In this document: positions 19,983 through 28,295 of the stretch, one piece after another
Position numbering within the stretch: the first letter of the stretch is position 1
How the letters are laid out: the number at the start of each line of letters is the position of its first letter
Assembly: GCF_022899935.1 (NCBI RefSeq)
Contig: NZ_JALJCJ010000003.1
Coordinates: 656,332-720,331, forward strand
DNA: 64,000 nucleotides
Direction: 5' to 3'
DNA from: Shinella curvata
GTDB taxonomy: Bacteria; Pseudomonadota; Alphaproteobacteria; Rhizobiales; Rhizobiaceae
Position numbers and translations under genes: made by a program
Notes under the pieces: generated by a model
Told to the model about the DNA's origin: nothing
The model's database searches: none
Seen by the model: only the letters and a program-made list of their open reading frames with translations

Positions 19983-22337
19983 TTACCCTTTCTTCTGGGC
20001 CTTGAGGCGTTCGATGGCCATCAGTACCCGCTCGGGCGTCGCCGGCGCGTCGAGCCGTGGGCAGATCGTGTGGTCCGCAACGCTCGCCACGGCATCCGAC
20101 AGTGCATGCAGCACGGCGAGGCCGAGCGGCAACGGCGGTTCGCCAACCGCCTTGGAGCGATGAACCGTCGGCTCATAGGCCTCCGACCAGTCGGTCAGGT
20201 TCACGTTGAAGATTTTTGGGCGGTCCGACGCGAGCGGGATCTTGTAGGTGGAAGGCGCATGCGTGCGAAGCCGCCCCTTGCCGTCCCACCACAGCTCCTC
20301 CGTCGTCAGCCAGCCCATGCCCTGGATAAAGCCGCCCTCGATCTGGCCGATATCGATGATCTTGTTCAGCGAACGACCGGTATCGTGCAGGATGTCGGTG
20401 CGCTCGACGATATATTCGCCTGTCAGCGTATCCACGGAGACTTCCGAGCAGGCCGCACCATAGGCGTAGTAGTAGAAGGCGTGGCCGCGACCCTTCGAAC
20501 GGTCCCAATGGATCTTCGGCGTCTTGTAGAAGCCGGCCGCCGAGAGCTGGACGCGCGCCATATAGGCCTGTTTGACGAGGTCGTTGAACGAGATCTCGGC
20601 ATTGCCGATGCGCACGCGGTTGGGCAGGAAGACCACCTGATCGCGCGGAATCTGGTATTTTTCAGCCGCGAAATCGGTCAGCCGGTCCTTGATCTGGCGG
20701 GCGGCATCCTGCGCGGCCATGCCGTTCAGGTCCGCACCCGAGGAAGCGGCGGTCGGCGAGGTGTTCGGCACCTTGGCCGTCGTCGTCGCGGTGATCTTCA
20801 CGCGGTCGAGATCGATCTGGAATTCTTCCGCCACCACCTGCGCCACCTTCAGATGCAGGCCCTGGCCCATTTCCGTGCCGCCGTGGTTCATGTGCACGGA
20901 ACCGTCCGTGTAGACATGCACCAGCGCGCCGGCCTGGTTGGATTCCGTCTTGGTGAAGGAAATGCCGAACTTCACCGGCGTCAGCGCCAGGCCGCGCTTG
21001 ATGAAGCGGCTGTTCCCGTTGAATTCCTGGATCGCCTTGCGGCGGCCGGCATAGTCGGCGCTCTCTTCCAGCTCGGCGACGATGCGCTGGATGATGCAGT
21101 CCTCGACCTTCTGGTGATAGGGCGTGAGGTTGCGTGTCCCTTCGACGCCCATGGCGTCATAGAAATTCAGCTTGCGGATATCGAGCGGGTCCTTGCCGAC
21201 GGCGAAGGCCACTTCGTCGATGACGCGCTCCGCACCCACCATGCCCTGCGGACCGCCGAAACCGCGAAACGCGGTGTTGGACACCGTGTGGGTGTGCAGA
21301 AGCGCCGACTTGGCATGCACATGCGGGAAGAAATAGGCGTTGTCGCAGTGGAAGAGGGCACGGTCGCCCACCGGGCCGGAGAGGTCCGCCGAGAAACCGG
21401 CCCGGAGAGCGAACGTGTAGTCGATGCCGAGGATGCGGCCCTCGTCGTCGAAGCCGACATCGTAGTCGATGGCGAAATCATGCCGCTTGCCCGTGGCGAC
21501 CATGTCTTCGTCGCGGTCGAGGCGAACCTTGACGGCGCGGTTCAATTTCTTGGCCGCGATGGCAGCGAGCGCGGCGCACTGGTTGGCCTGCGTCTCCTTG
21601 CCGCCGAAACCGCCGCCCATGCGGCGCACTTCCACCGCAACCGCATTGCTCGGCACGCCGAGCGCATGCGCGATCATGTGCTGCGTCTCGCTCGGACCCT
21701 GCGTAGAGCAATGGACGAGAACCTCGTCGTCCTCGCCGGGCACGGCAAGTGACACCTGTCCCTCAAGATAGAAATGGTCCTGTCCGCCGAGCCGCATGCG
21801 GCCCTTGACGCGGCGCGGCGCACTTTCAAGTGCAGCGGCCGCATCGCCGCGCTTCAGCGTCAGCGGCGGGAACACCTGGGGATGCGTCGTCTGGTCGAGA
21901 TCCCAGATATCGATATTGGCCGGCAGTTCCTCATATTCGATCTTGGCGAGGCGGGCGGCGCGGCGCGCCTCCTCGCGGGTTTCCGCGATGACGCAGAAGA
22001 TCGGCTGGCCGTGGAACTGCACCTTTCCTTCCGCCAGAACCGGGTCGTCATGCATGCCCGAAGGCGAGATGTCGTTGACGCCGGGAATGTCCTCGTAGGT
22101 CAGCACGTCAACGACGCCGGGAGCGGCGCGAACCGCCGAGAGATCGACGGTTTTCAGCAGGCCGTGCGCGACGGTCGAAAGGCCGAGGCCCGCATGCAGC
22201 GTGCCGGCCGGCTCGGTGATGTCGTCGATATAGACGGCGGTTCCGGCCACATGTTTGTGCGCGGAATCGTGGCGCACGCTCGCATGGACGCCGCCTTGGA
22301 TTTTCTCAGCCTTGAGATCGGGTGTGTGCTTGTTCAT
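19983..22337 (-). CDS. xdhB: Xanthine dehydrogenase, molybdopterin (large) subunit
   Basis: This 784-residue molybdenum hydroxylase subunit oxidises hypoxanthine and xanthine to urate. Visible motifs include GGGFGGKETQ (about 241-250), the AFRGFGGPQGM Moco loop (about 345-355), GGTEMGQGLH, and the catalytic Glu733 in VGEPPLPLG near the C terminus. It starts with MNKHTPDLKAEKI, and only 3 bp separate it from the xdhA stop. It works as a heterotetramer with XdhA in the cytoplasm and needs XdhC for cofactor insertion. Confidence 0.96.
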   Translation of the reverse strand: MNKHTPDLKAEKIQGGVHASVRHDSAHKHVAGTAVYIDDITEPAGTLHAGLGLSTVAHGLLKTVDLSAVRAAPGVVDVLTYEDIPGVNDISPSGMHDDPVLAEGKVQFHGQPIFCVIAETREEARRAARLAKIEYEELPANIDIWDLDQTTHPQVFPPLTLKRGDAAAALESAPRRVKGRMRLGGQDHFYLEGQVSLAVPGEDDEVLVHCSTQGPSETQHMIAHALGVPSNAVAVEVRRMGGGFGGKETQANQCAALAAIAAKKLNRAVKVRLDRDEDMVATGKRHDFAIDYDVGFDDEGRILGIDYTFALRAGFSADLSGPVGDRALFHCDNAYFFPHVHAKSALLHTHTVSNTAFRGFGGPQGMVGAERVIDEVAFAVGKDPLDIRKLNFYDAMGVEGTRNLTPYHQKVEDCIIQRIVAELEESADYAGRRKAIQEFNGNSRFIKRGLALTPVKFGISFTKTESNQAGALVHVYTDGSVHMNHGGTEMGQGLHLKVAQVVAEEFQIDLDRVKITATTTAKVPNTSPTAASSGADLNGMAAQDAARQIKDRLTDFAAEKYQIPRDQVVFLPNRVRIGNAEISFNDLVKQAYMARVQLSAAGFYKTPKIHWDRSKGRGHAFYYYAYGAACSEVSVDTLTGEYIVERTDILHDTGRSLNKIIDIGQIEGGFIQGMGWLTTEELWWDGKGRLRTHAPSTYKIPLASDRPKIFNVNLTDWSEAYEPTVHRSKAVGEPPLPLGLAVLHALSDAVASVADHTICPRLDAPATPERVLMAIERLKAQKKG

Positions 22338-22340
22338 GGC

Positions 22341-23825
22341 TCACGCAGCCTCGTATCTGGACACTTGCGCGGATGCCGCGCCTGAAATCGTTTCCGTGTA
22401 GAACCGTAGCAGCAGGTTTTTCGCCACCAGAGCGCGGTATTCGGCGGTGGCGCGCATGTCGGTCAGCGGCGCGTAATCCTCCGCATATTTCTCCATGGCC
22501 GCTTCCACCGTTGCCTCAGTCCATTTCTGGCCAAGCAACGCCTGCTCCACGGCAAAGGCGCGCTTCGGCGTCGCCGCCATACCGCCATAGGCAATGGTGA
22601 TACCGGTGACGGTGCCATCGGCCGAAAGCGCCAGGCGGAACGCGCCGAGCGATGCCGTGATGTCCTCGTCGCGGCGCTTCGTCACCTTGTAGACGGCGAA
22701 TTTTTCGCCGACTGCCGGGGCCGGCACATGCACGGCCTCGACGAATTCGCCCGGCTGGCGGTCCTGTTTGCCATAGGCGATGAAGTAGTCTTCGAGGCGG
22801 ATGGTGCGCCGCTCAGTGCCTTTGCGCAAGGTCAGCTTCGCATCGAGCGCGATCAGCGCCGGCGGCGTGTCGCCGATCGGCGAGCCGTTGGCGATGTTGC
22901 CGCCGATCGTGCCCATATTGCGCACCTGCTGGCCGCCAATGCGCTCGATGAGCGGACCAAGGGCCGGCACATGATTCGCCAGCGTCTTCAACCCTTCCGT
23001 ATAGGTGACGCCGGCGCCGATGGTGACGGTGTCACCTTCGACCGAAATCGACTTCAGCTCATCCAACCCGGCGATGAAGACGACGGGCGAGATATCGCGC
23101 ATATGCTTGGTGACCCAGAGGCCGACATCGGTGGAGCCGGCAACGACGGTCGCAGTCGGCGAGGCCTCCAGCACGGCAGCGAAATCGTCGAGATTGGCGG
23201 GAACGACGAAGCGGCTCTTGCCGTCACCGATCTCGACGCGGGCGCCGTCCTTCAGCGCCTTGAGGCGTGCGATCATCGCGTCGCGCTCGAGGAGCAGCGG
23301 ATCCTTCTCCGTGCCGCCATAGCTGGAAATGGCCCGCGCCGCGCGCAGGATCGGCTCATAGCCGGTGCAGCGACAGAGATTGCCCTGCAGCGCCGTCTCG
23401 ATCTGCTGGTCGCTCGGGTTCGGCACCTGCATCCACAGTGCATAGAGCGACATGACGAAGCCGGGCGTGCAGAAGCCGCACTGCGAACCGTGGTAATCGA
23501 CCATCGCCTGCTGCACGGGATGCAACTTGCCATCGCGGGCGGCGACATGCTCGACCGTCACGACATGGCAGCCGTCGAGCGAGCCGAGGAAGCGGATGCA
23601 GGCATTGACGCCTTCATAGACGAGGCCGCCGGAAGGCGTGAGCCGCCCCACCAGCACCGTGCAGGCGCCGCAGTCGCCCTCCGCGCAGCCTTCCTTGCTG
23701 CCCTTGAGCAGCTTGGAAAGGCGCAGCCAGTCGAGCAGCGTCTGATCGGGCGCGACGGCGCGAAGCGAGACATCCTGGCCGTTGAGGATGAAACGCAGTT
23801 CGGAGCGGATTTCTGGGGCCGCCAT
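22341..23825 (-). CDS. xdhA: Xanthine dehydrogenase, FAD and [2Fe-2S] (small) subunit
   Basis: This 494-residue electron-transfer subunit has N-terminal plant-type [2Fe-2S] ligands in CAEGDCGACTVL, a second cluster domain with CGFCTPGFVMS and CRCTGYEPI, and an FAD domain (about 190-370) with VVAGSTDVGLW and GTIGGNIANGSPIGDTPP. Electrons pass from the Mo site of XdhB to NAD+. The start at 23825 follows GGGAG and is 4 bp after the uraH stop. An upstream in-frame ATG at 23948 would run through uraH and is rejected. Confidence 0.95.
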   Translation of the reverse strand: MAAPEIRSELRFILNGQDVSLRAVAPDQTLLDWLRLSKLLKGSKEGCAEGDCGACTVLVGRLTPSGGLVYEGVNACIRFLGSLDGCHVVTVEHVAARDGKLHPVQQAMVDYHGSQCGFCTPGFVMSLYALWMQVPNPSDQQIETALQGNLCRCTGYEPILRAARAISSYGGTEKDPLLLERDAMIARLKALKDGARVEIGDGKSRFVVPANLDDFAAVLEASPTATVVAGSTDVGLWVTKHMRDISPVVFIAGLDELKSISVEGDTVTIGAGVTYTEGLKTLANHVPALGPLIERIGGQQVRNMGTIGGNIANGSPIGDTPPALIALDAKLTLRKGTERRTIRLEDYFIAYGKQDRQPGEFVEAVHVPAPAVGEKFAVYKVTKRRDEDITASLGAFRLALSADGTVTGITIAYGGMAATPKRAFAVEQALLGQKWTEATVEAAMEKYAEDYAPLTDMRATAEYRALVAKNLLLRFYTETISGAASAQVSRYEAA

Positions 23826-23829
23826 GGGT

Positions 23830-24195
23830 TTAGCTCCCACGATAGGTGGAATAGCTGAAGGGCGAGACGAGCAGCGGCACATGATAGTGCGCGCCTTCGT
23901 CGGCAAGACCGAAGCGGATCGGGATGATGTCGAGGAACAGCGGGCCATTATCCGTGCGGCCGAGATAATCGCCGGCGTGAAAGCGCAGCTCGTAGGTGCC
24001 GGACCTCATCGTCTCTCCGGAGAGCAGCGGCGCATCGCAGCGGCCGTCGTCGTTCGTCTCGGTCGTCTTGATCAGGTGGAAGGCCTCGCCCTCGACCCGG
24101 TAGAGATCGATGCGCAGACCCTCGGCCGGCTTGCCGCGCGCGGTGTCCAGAACGTGGGTCGTGAGCCGGCCGGCTCCGTTCGAATGAGACTGCAT
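23830..24195 (-). CDS. uraH: 5-hydroxyisourate hydrolase
   Basis: This 121-residue transthyretin-related protein hydrolyses 5-hydroxyisourate to OHCU. It begins with the family-typical [17 protein letters not shown], with the catalytic His at about 14, and ends in the diagnostic YRGS tetrapeptide. It is the first gene of the minus-strand uraH-xdhABC operon and is divergent from the puuE-uraD fusion, whose UraD half uses its product. No secretion signal is seen, so the protein is cytoplasmic. Confidence 0.95.
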   Translation of the reverse strand: MQSHSNGAGRLTTHVLDTARGKPAEGLRIDLYRVEGEAFHLIKTTETNDDGRCDAPLLSGETMRSGTYELRFHAGDYLGRTDNGPLFLDIIPIRFGLADEGAHYHVPLLVSPFSYSTYRGS

Positions 24196-24283
24196 GTTTT
24201 CCTCCCGAGCACAGCGCTCCTCCTTCCACTATCTGTCAGGCGCATTCCTCTGAAAAGCGGCGGTATCGTTCGAGACTTTCAAA

Positions 24284-24297
24284 ATTTCCGGAGAAAT
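24284..24297. promoter_or_regulatory. Palindrome in the uraH/puuE divergent promoter
   Basis: ATTTC-CGGA-GAAAT (arms 24284-24288 and 24293-24297) lies between the divergent starts at 24195 and 24355. It shares the TTTC...GAAA pattern with the 18114-18129 palindrome, although the spacer is 4 rather than 2 bp. A common regulator is possible but unproven. Confidence 0.35.
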
Positions 24298-24354
24298 GAT
24301 GCACGTGATTCCGGGTTAGACATTGCACATCAGAAACGTTTGGAGGAGCGTTCC

Positions 24355-25773
24355 ATGCGATATTGCCGTGACATGCACGGATACGGCCAGACCCCGCCCA
24401 GGGCCGCATGGCCTGATGATGCGCGCGTCGCCGTGCAATTCGTGCTGAACTACGAGGAAGGCGGCGAGAACTGCGTGCTGCACGGCGATGCGGCCTCCGA
24501 AGCCTTCCTGTCGGAAATCGTCGGCGCCGCGCAATGGCCGGGCCAGCGCCACTGGAACATGGAATCGATCTATGAATACGGCGCGCGCGCCGGTTTCTGG
24601 CGCCTGCACCGGCTTTTGACGGAAAGGAACGTGCCCGTCACGGTCTATGGCGTGGCGACCGCCTTGAAGCGCTCCCCCGCCCAGGTCGCGGCGATGATCG
24701 AGGCCGGCTGGGAGATCGCCTCGCACGGCCTGAAATGGGTCGAGCACAAGGACATGAAGCCCGAGGAGGAGCGCGAAGCGATTGCCGAAGCCATCCGCCT
24801 GCACACGCTGGTGACCGGCGAACGCCCGCGCGGCTGGTACACCGGCCGCTGTTCGGTCAATACGGTGGATCTCGTCGCCGAGGCCGGCGGCTTCGACTAC
24901 ATTTCCGACACCTATGCCGACGACCTGCCCTACTGGTACGAGCACGACGGCCGGCAGCAGCTGATCATTCCCTATACGCTCGACGCCAACGACATGCGTT
25001 TCGCCACGCCGCAGGGCTTCAACAGCGGCGACCAGTTCTTCACCTATCTGAAGGATTCGTTCGACGCGCTCTACGCCGAAGGCAAGGCCGGCAGCCCGAA
25101 GATGATGAGTATCGGCCTGCACTGCCGCCTGATGGGCCGCCCCGGCCGCGTCATGGCGCTCGCCCGCTTCATCCATTACATCCAGAGCCATGAGAAGGTC
25201 TGGATCCCCCGGCGCGTCGATATCGCCGAGCACTGGGCCAGGACCCATCCGCCACAGCCGCTGGCGGACCGTCCCTCGCAGATGTCGGAAGAGGCTTTCG
25301 TCCAGCATTTCGGCGACATTTTCGAGCATTCGCCGTGGATCGCACGGCGTGCCTGGGCGGACGAACTTTCACCGGCGAACGATACAGCGATCGGCCTGGC
25401 CGCAGCCCTTACCTTCCAGTTCCGCGCGGCAAGCGACGAACAGCGTCTCGGCGTGCTGGTCGCCCACCCGGACCTTGCCGGCAAACTCGCACAGGCCAAG
25501 CGCCTGACCGCAAGCTCCACGGACGAGCAGGCGTCGGCCGGTCTCGACGCGCTGACCGACGAAGAGCGTGCCCGCTTCACCGATCTCAACGAGCGCTATG
25601 TGAGGAAGTTCGGCTTTCCCTTCATCATCGCCGTGCGTGACAACACGAAATCCAGCATCCTCGCCGCCTTCGAAAAGCGCATCGCCCATGACCGAGACGC
25701 CGAGTTCGCCACGGCCTGCAAGCAGGTCGAGCGGATCGGATTGTTGCGGCTCAAGGCGCTGCTACCGGCCTGA
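24355..25773 (+). CDS. puuE-uraD: Allantoinase PuuE fused to OHCU decarboxylase UraD
   Basis: This 472-residue protein has two parts. Residues 1-305 are a NodB-like polysaccharide-deacetylase fold of the PuuE class, which opens S-allantoin to allantoate (FVLNYEEGGE at 29-38; HGLKW at 124-128). Residues 307-472 are a UraD domain, which decarboxylates OHCU to S-allantoin. It shows FVQHFGDIFEHSPWIA (315-330), the catalytic His371 in AHPDL, EQASAGLDAL (391-400) and FGFPFIIAVR (419-428). Consecutive reactions are therefore on one chain. The start follows GGAGGAGCG. It leads the puuE-uraD/alc/allA operon. Confidence 0.93.
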   Translation: MRYCRDMHGYGQTPPRAAWPDDARVAVQFVLNYEEGGENCVLHGDAASEAFLSEIVGAAQWPGQRHWNMESIYEYGARAGFWRLHRLLTERNVPVTVYGVATALKRSPAQVAAMIEAGWEIASHGLKWVEHKDMKPEEEREAIAEAIRLHTLVTGERPRGWYTGRCSVNTVDLVAEAGGFDYISDTYADDLPYWYEHDGRQQLIIPYTLDANDMRFATPQGFNSGDQFFTYLKDSFDALYAEGKAGSPKMMSIGLHCRLMGRPGRVMALARFIHYIQSHEKVWIPRRVDIAEHWARTHPPQPLADRPSQMSEEAFVQHFGDIFEHSPWIARRAWADELSPANDTAIGLAAALTFQFRAASDEQRLGVLVAHPDLAGKLAQAKRLTASSTDEQASAGLDALTDEERARFTDLNERYVRKFGFPFIIAVRDNTKSSILAAFEKRIAHDRDAEFATACKQVERIGLLRLKALLPA

Positions 25774-25784
25774 GAGACGCGGCC

Positions 25785-26792
25785 ATGTCGACCGCCGCCC
25801 TGCCCGCCTTCGCGCGCGGAACGATCAACCTGGCCTCGGCGGGTCTCGGGGCCAGGGCGCTTTTCGCCACCGACGAGTTCTTCGGGCCGTTGTCGCGCAT
25901 GCTGTCCGACGAACCCGCCGTCTACCATGCCGGCGTCTACGACGCGCATGGCAAATGGATGGACGGCTGGGAGACGCGGCGACGGCGCGGGCCGGGCCAT
26001 GACCATGCCGTTGTGGCATTGGCGACATCGGGCCGGATTCGCGGCTTCGACGTGGACACGGCCTTCTTCACCGGCAACTACCCGACGGCCTGCGCCATCG
26101 AGGCCTGCCATGCGCCCGGCGGCCCGGACGAGACGACGCAATGGGTGGAGCTTCTGGCGCCAAGCCCGCTCGGGCCGAGCGCCCAGCATTTCTTCGACTG
26201 CGCCACGGACAGCATGTTCAGCCATGTCAGGCTGAGAATCTATCCCGATGGCGGCGTGGCGCGGCTTCGCGTCTACGGTATTCCGGCGCTCGGTCCCGCA
26301 GAAGGGCCGATCGACCTTGCCTCGGCGCTTTCGGGTGGACAGGTGATCGCCTTTTCCAACGGGCATTACGGCCATCAGCGCTTGCTCGCGCCCGGCCGTG
26401 GCATCAATATGGGTGACGGTTGGGAGACCAGCCGCCGCCGGCAGCCGGGCCACGAGTGGATCGTGGTGAAGCTCGCCGCACGCGCGACGGTCGAAAGCAT
26501 CGTCGTCGATACCGCCCATTTCAAGGGCAACTATCCGGATGCCTGCTCCCTGCAGGCCGCCGATCTGACGGGCACGACGGGGGACCTCCCCACCCTTGTC
26601 ACCGCCGCGTCGATGTTCTGGCAGGAAATCCTGCCCGAGCAGAAACTGGCCGCCGACCGTATCCATACGTTCGATGGCCATCTCGTGAAGCAGGCGGGTG
26701 CCGTGACGCATGTCCGCCTGAACATTCATCCGGACGGCGGCATCAGCCGTCTGAGGGTTTTTGGCCATCCGGCCGAGGGAGGAAAGACATGA
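25785..26792 (+). CDS. alc: Allantoicase
   Basis: This 335-residue protein hydrolyses allantoate to ureidoglycolate and urea. It is built of two homologous halves of the allantoicase jelly-roll. Each carries a DGWET-x-RRR-x-PGH motif (about 59-72 and 206-219), followed by a FDVDTAFFTGNYP or IVVDTAHFKGNYP segment. The start is 11 bp after the puuE-uraD stop, and the end overlaps allA by 4 bp (ATGA), indicating coupled translation. Confidence 0.95.
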   Translation: MSTAALPAFARGTINLASAGLGARALFATDEFFGPLSRMLSDEPAVYHAGVYDAHGKWMDGWETRRRRGPGHDHAVVALATSGRIRGFDVDTAFFTGNYPTACAIEACHAPGGPDETTQWVELLAPSPLGPSAQHFFDCATDSMFSHVRLRIYPDGGVARLRVYGIPALGPAEGPIDLASALSGGQVIAFSNGHYGHQRLLAPGRGINMGDGWETSRRRQPGHEWIVVKLAARATVESIVVDTAHFKGNYPDACSLQAADLTGTTGDLPTLVTAASMFWQEILPEQKLAADRIHTFDGHLVKQAGAVTHVRLNIHPDGGISRLRVFGHPAEGGKT

Positions 26793-27274
26793 AGACCATC
26801 GAAATCAGAGAGCTGACCCGCGAGGCCTTCGCGCCCTTCGGCCAGGTCATCGAACAGGACGGCGCACACAATTTCCCGATCAATGCGGGCAAGTGCACAC
26901 GTTTCCACGATCTCGCCAACATCGAGACGACGGGCGAGAAGGCACGCCCGATGATCAGCCTGCTGCGCGGTGAGCCCTACCCGCTGCCGCTGGAACTGGG
27001 AATGGTGGAGCGCCACCCGCTCGGCAGTCAGGCGTTCATTCCGCTCAGCGACGCCACCTTCCTGGTCGTCGTGGCGGAAGAAACGGAAAACGGCCCCGCC
27101 GAGCCCATCGCCTTCCGCACCGCCCCCGGCCAGGGCGTCAATATTGGCCGCAATGTCTGGCACGGCATCCTGACGCCGCTCGACAAGACCTCGGATTTCG
27201 CCGTGGTCGATCGCGGCGGCGAGGGCGTCAACCTCGAGGAACATTTCTACCAGGAATCCTTCCTGGTCCGCTGA
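26789..27274 (+). CDS. allA: Ureidoglycolate lyase
   Basis: This 161-residue cupin-like enzyme splits ureidoglycolate to glyoxylate and urea. Family features are AFAPFGQVIE near the start (about 13-22), PLGSQAFIPL (about 74-83) and the conserved GVNIGRNVWHGILTPL segment (about 112-127). The ATG overlaps the alc stop. It is the last gene of the operon, with a terminator 26 bp downstream. Its glyoxylate would feed Gcl, and both urea molecules would feed the urease. Confidence 0.94.
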   Translation: MKTIEIRELTREAFAPFGQVIEQDGAHNFPINAGKCTRFHDLANIETTGEKARPMISLLRGEPYPLPLELGMVERHPLGSQAFIPLSDATFLVVVAEETENGPAEPIAFRTAPGQGVNIGRNVWHGILTPLDKTSDFAVVDRGGEGVNLEEHFYQESFLVR

Positions 27275-27299
27275 TCCACCACCGGGGAGACGCGGATCC

Positions 27300-27328
27300 G
27301 CCGGCCCGCCTCCACGGGCCGGCATTTT
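27300..27328 (+). terminator. Terminator of puuE-uraD/alc/allA operon
   Basis: A perfect 9-bp stem (27300-27308 with 27315-27323) has a 6-base loop and is followed by ATTTTCG, 26 bp after the allA stop. Confidence 0.8.
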
Positions 27329-27441
27329 CGTCTTCACGGATGCGTGACGACCGCTCCTCCTGTCGCGTGTTACCCTGCGCGCGATATCGGGAGCGGCTTG
27401 CCTTTGCAGGGCTGCTTCCTTCGCAAGCGAAAGGAAGACCG

Positions 27442-28239
27442 ATGCCGATAAAATTCGATGAAAACGGCAGACGCTGGATCGAGCTGGAATTTCTCGTTCC
27501 AGGAACACCGGAACAAGTCTGGCACGCCATGGCGACCGGTGCGGGCAACACGGCCTGGTTCACCGCCGCCGAGATCGAGGAGAACATCGGCGGCCGCATC
27601 ACCTTCCATTTCACGCCAGATGTCACGGGCCACGGCACCGTCACCCATTGGGAGCCGCCCTGCCGGTTCGGCTATGTCGAAGCCGACTGGGCCGAAAGCG
27701 CCCCGCCCGTCGCGACCGACATCACCATCGTCGCGCGCTCGCCTGAGGAATGCCTCGTGCGCATGGCCCATTCCATCGCCAGTCCGTCGTCGCAATGGGA
27801 CGGCCAGATGGAGGGTTTCGAATCCGGCTGGCCGGGCTTCATCGCGGTTCTCAGGCTGTACCTCGCCCATCACGCCGGAGAGGAGGCCGCCTCCTTCCAG
27901 CCGTTCGCCGAAGCCGGGGGCGATGCCCTCGTCATCTGGCGCAGGCTGCTGGACGGGCTCGGCCACGAGACGGCCGATGTCGGGGAGAACTGGACGATCG
28001 AGGCAGGCGGGACGCTGTTCGGCGAAGTCGTCGAGGTCCGCCAGAACGCGGTGCAGCGCTATGTGATCCTGCGCATCGACGGCGACGCGCCCGGCGTTGG
28101 CCTGTTCGGGCTCTATGACGCAGGCGAAACGATCCGCCTCAGCCTCTGCCGTTTCTTCTACGGTGCCAAGGCCGGCGCGACGGCTACCGCCGCGCGACCC
28201 AGGTGGCAAGCTTGGCTCGATGCCATTTCAAAGCCCTGA
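27442..28239 (+). CDS. SRPBCC (START/AHSA1-like) domain protein
   Basis: This 265-residue protein begins with a Bet-v1/AHSA1-type segment (WIELEFLVPGTPEQVWHAMATG at about 10-31, then TAWFTAAEIEENIGGRITFHF). It continues through GHGTVTHWEPPCRFGY and a helix containing WDGQMEGFESGWPGFIAVLRLYLAH, as in ATPase-activating AHSA1-like and SRPBCC proteins. A second, less clear alpha/beta region follows (about 150-260). The ligand is unknown. The ATG at 27442 has AAGGAAG upstream. It stands alone between two terminators. Confidence 0.8.
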   Translation: MPIKFDENGRRWIELEFLVPGTPEQVWHAMATGAGNTAWFTAAEIEENIGGRITFHFTPDVTGHGTVTHWEPPCRFGYVEADWAESAPPVATDITIVARSPEECLVRMAHSIASPSSQWDGQMEGFESGWPGFIAVLRLYLAHHAGEEAASFQPFAEAGGDALVIWRRLLDGLGHETADVGENWTIEAGGTLFGEVVEVRQNAVQRYVILRIDGDAPGVGLFGLYDAGETIRLSLCRFFYGAKAGATATAARPRWQAWLDAISKP

Positions 28240-28244
28240 AACGC

Positions 28245-28277
28245 AAACGGGCCGCGCGGAGAGCGCGGCCCGTTTTC
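28245..28277. terminator. Strong terminator between SRPBCC gene and purine permease
   Basis: A perfect 13-bp stem (28245-28257 with 28263-28275) has a 5-base loop with T-run to the right and A-run to the left. It lies 6 bp after the SRPBCC stop and 19 bp beyond the convergent permease stop, so it can serve both. Confidence 0.9.
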
Positions 28278-28295
28278 TTGATGATGACTATCGTC

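Noticed and set aside
18903..21752. Long open plus-strand frame (949 codons) opposite lysR end, xdhC and xdhB
   Set aside because: It is antisense to recognised genes, has biased low-complexity translation and no family match; high-G+C codon use leaves such frames open by chance.
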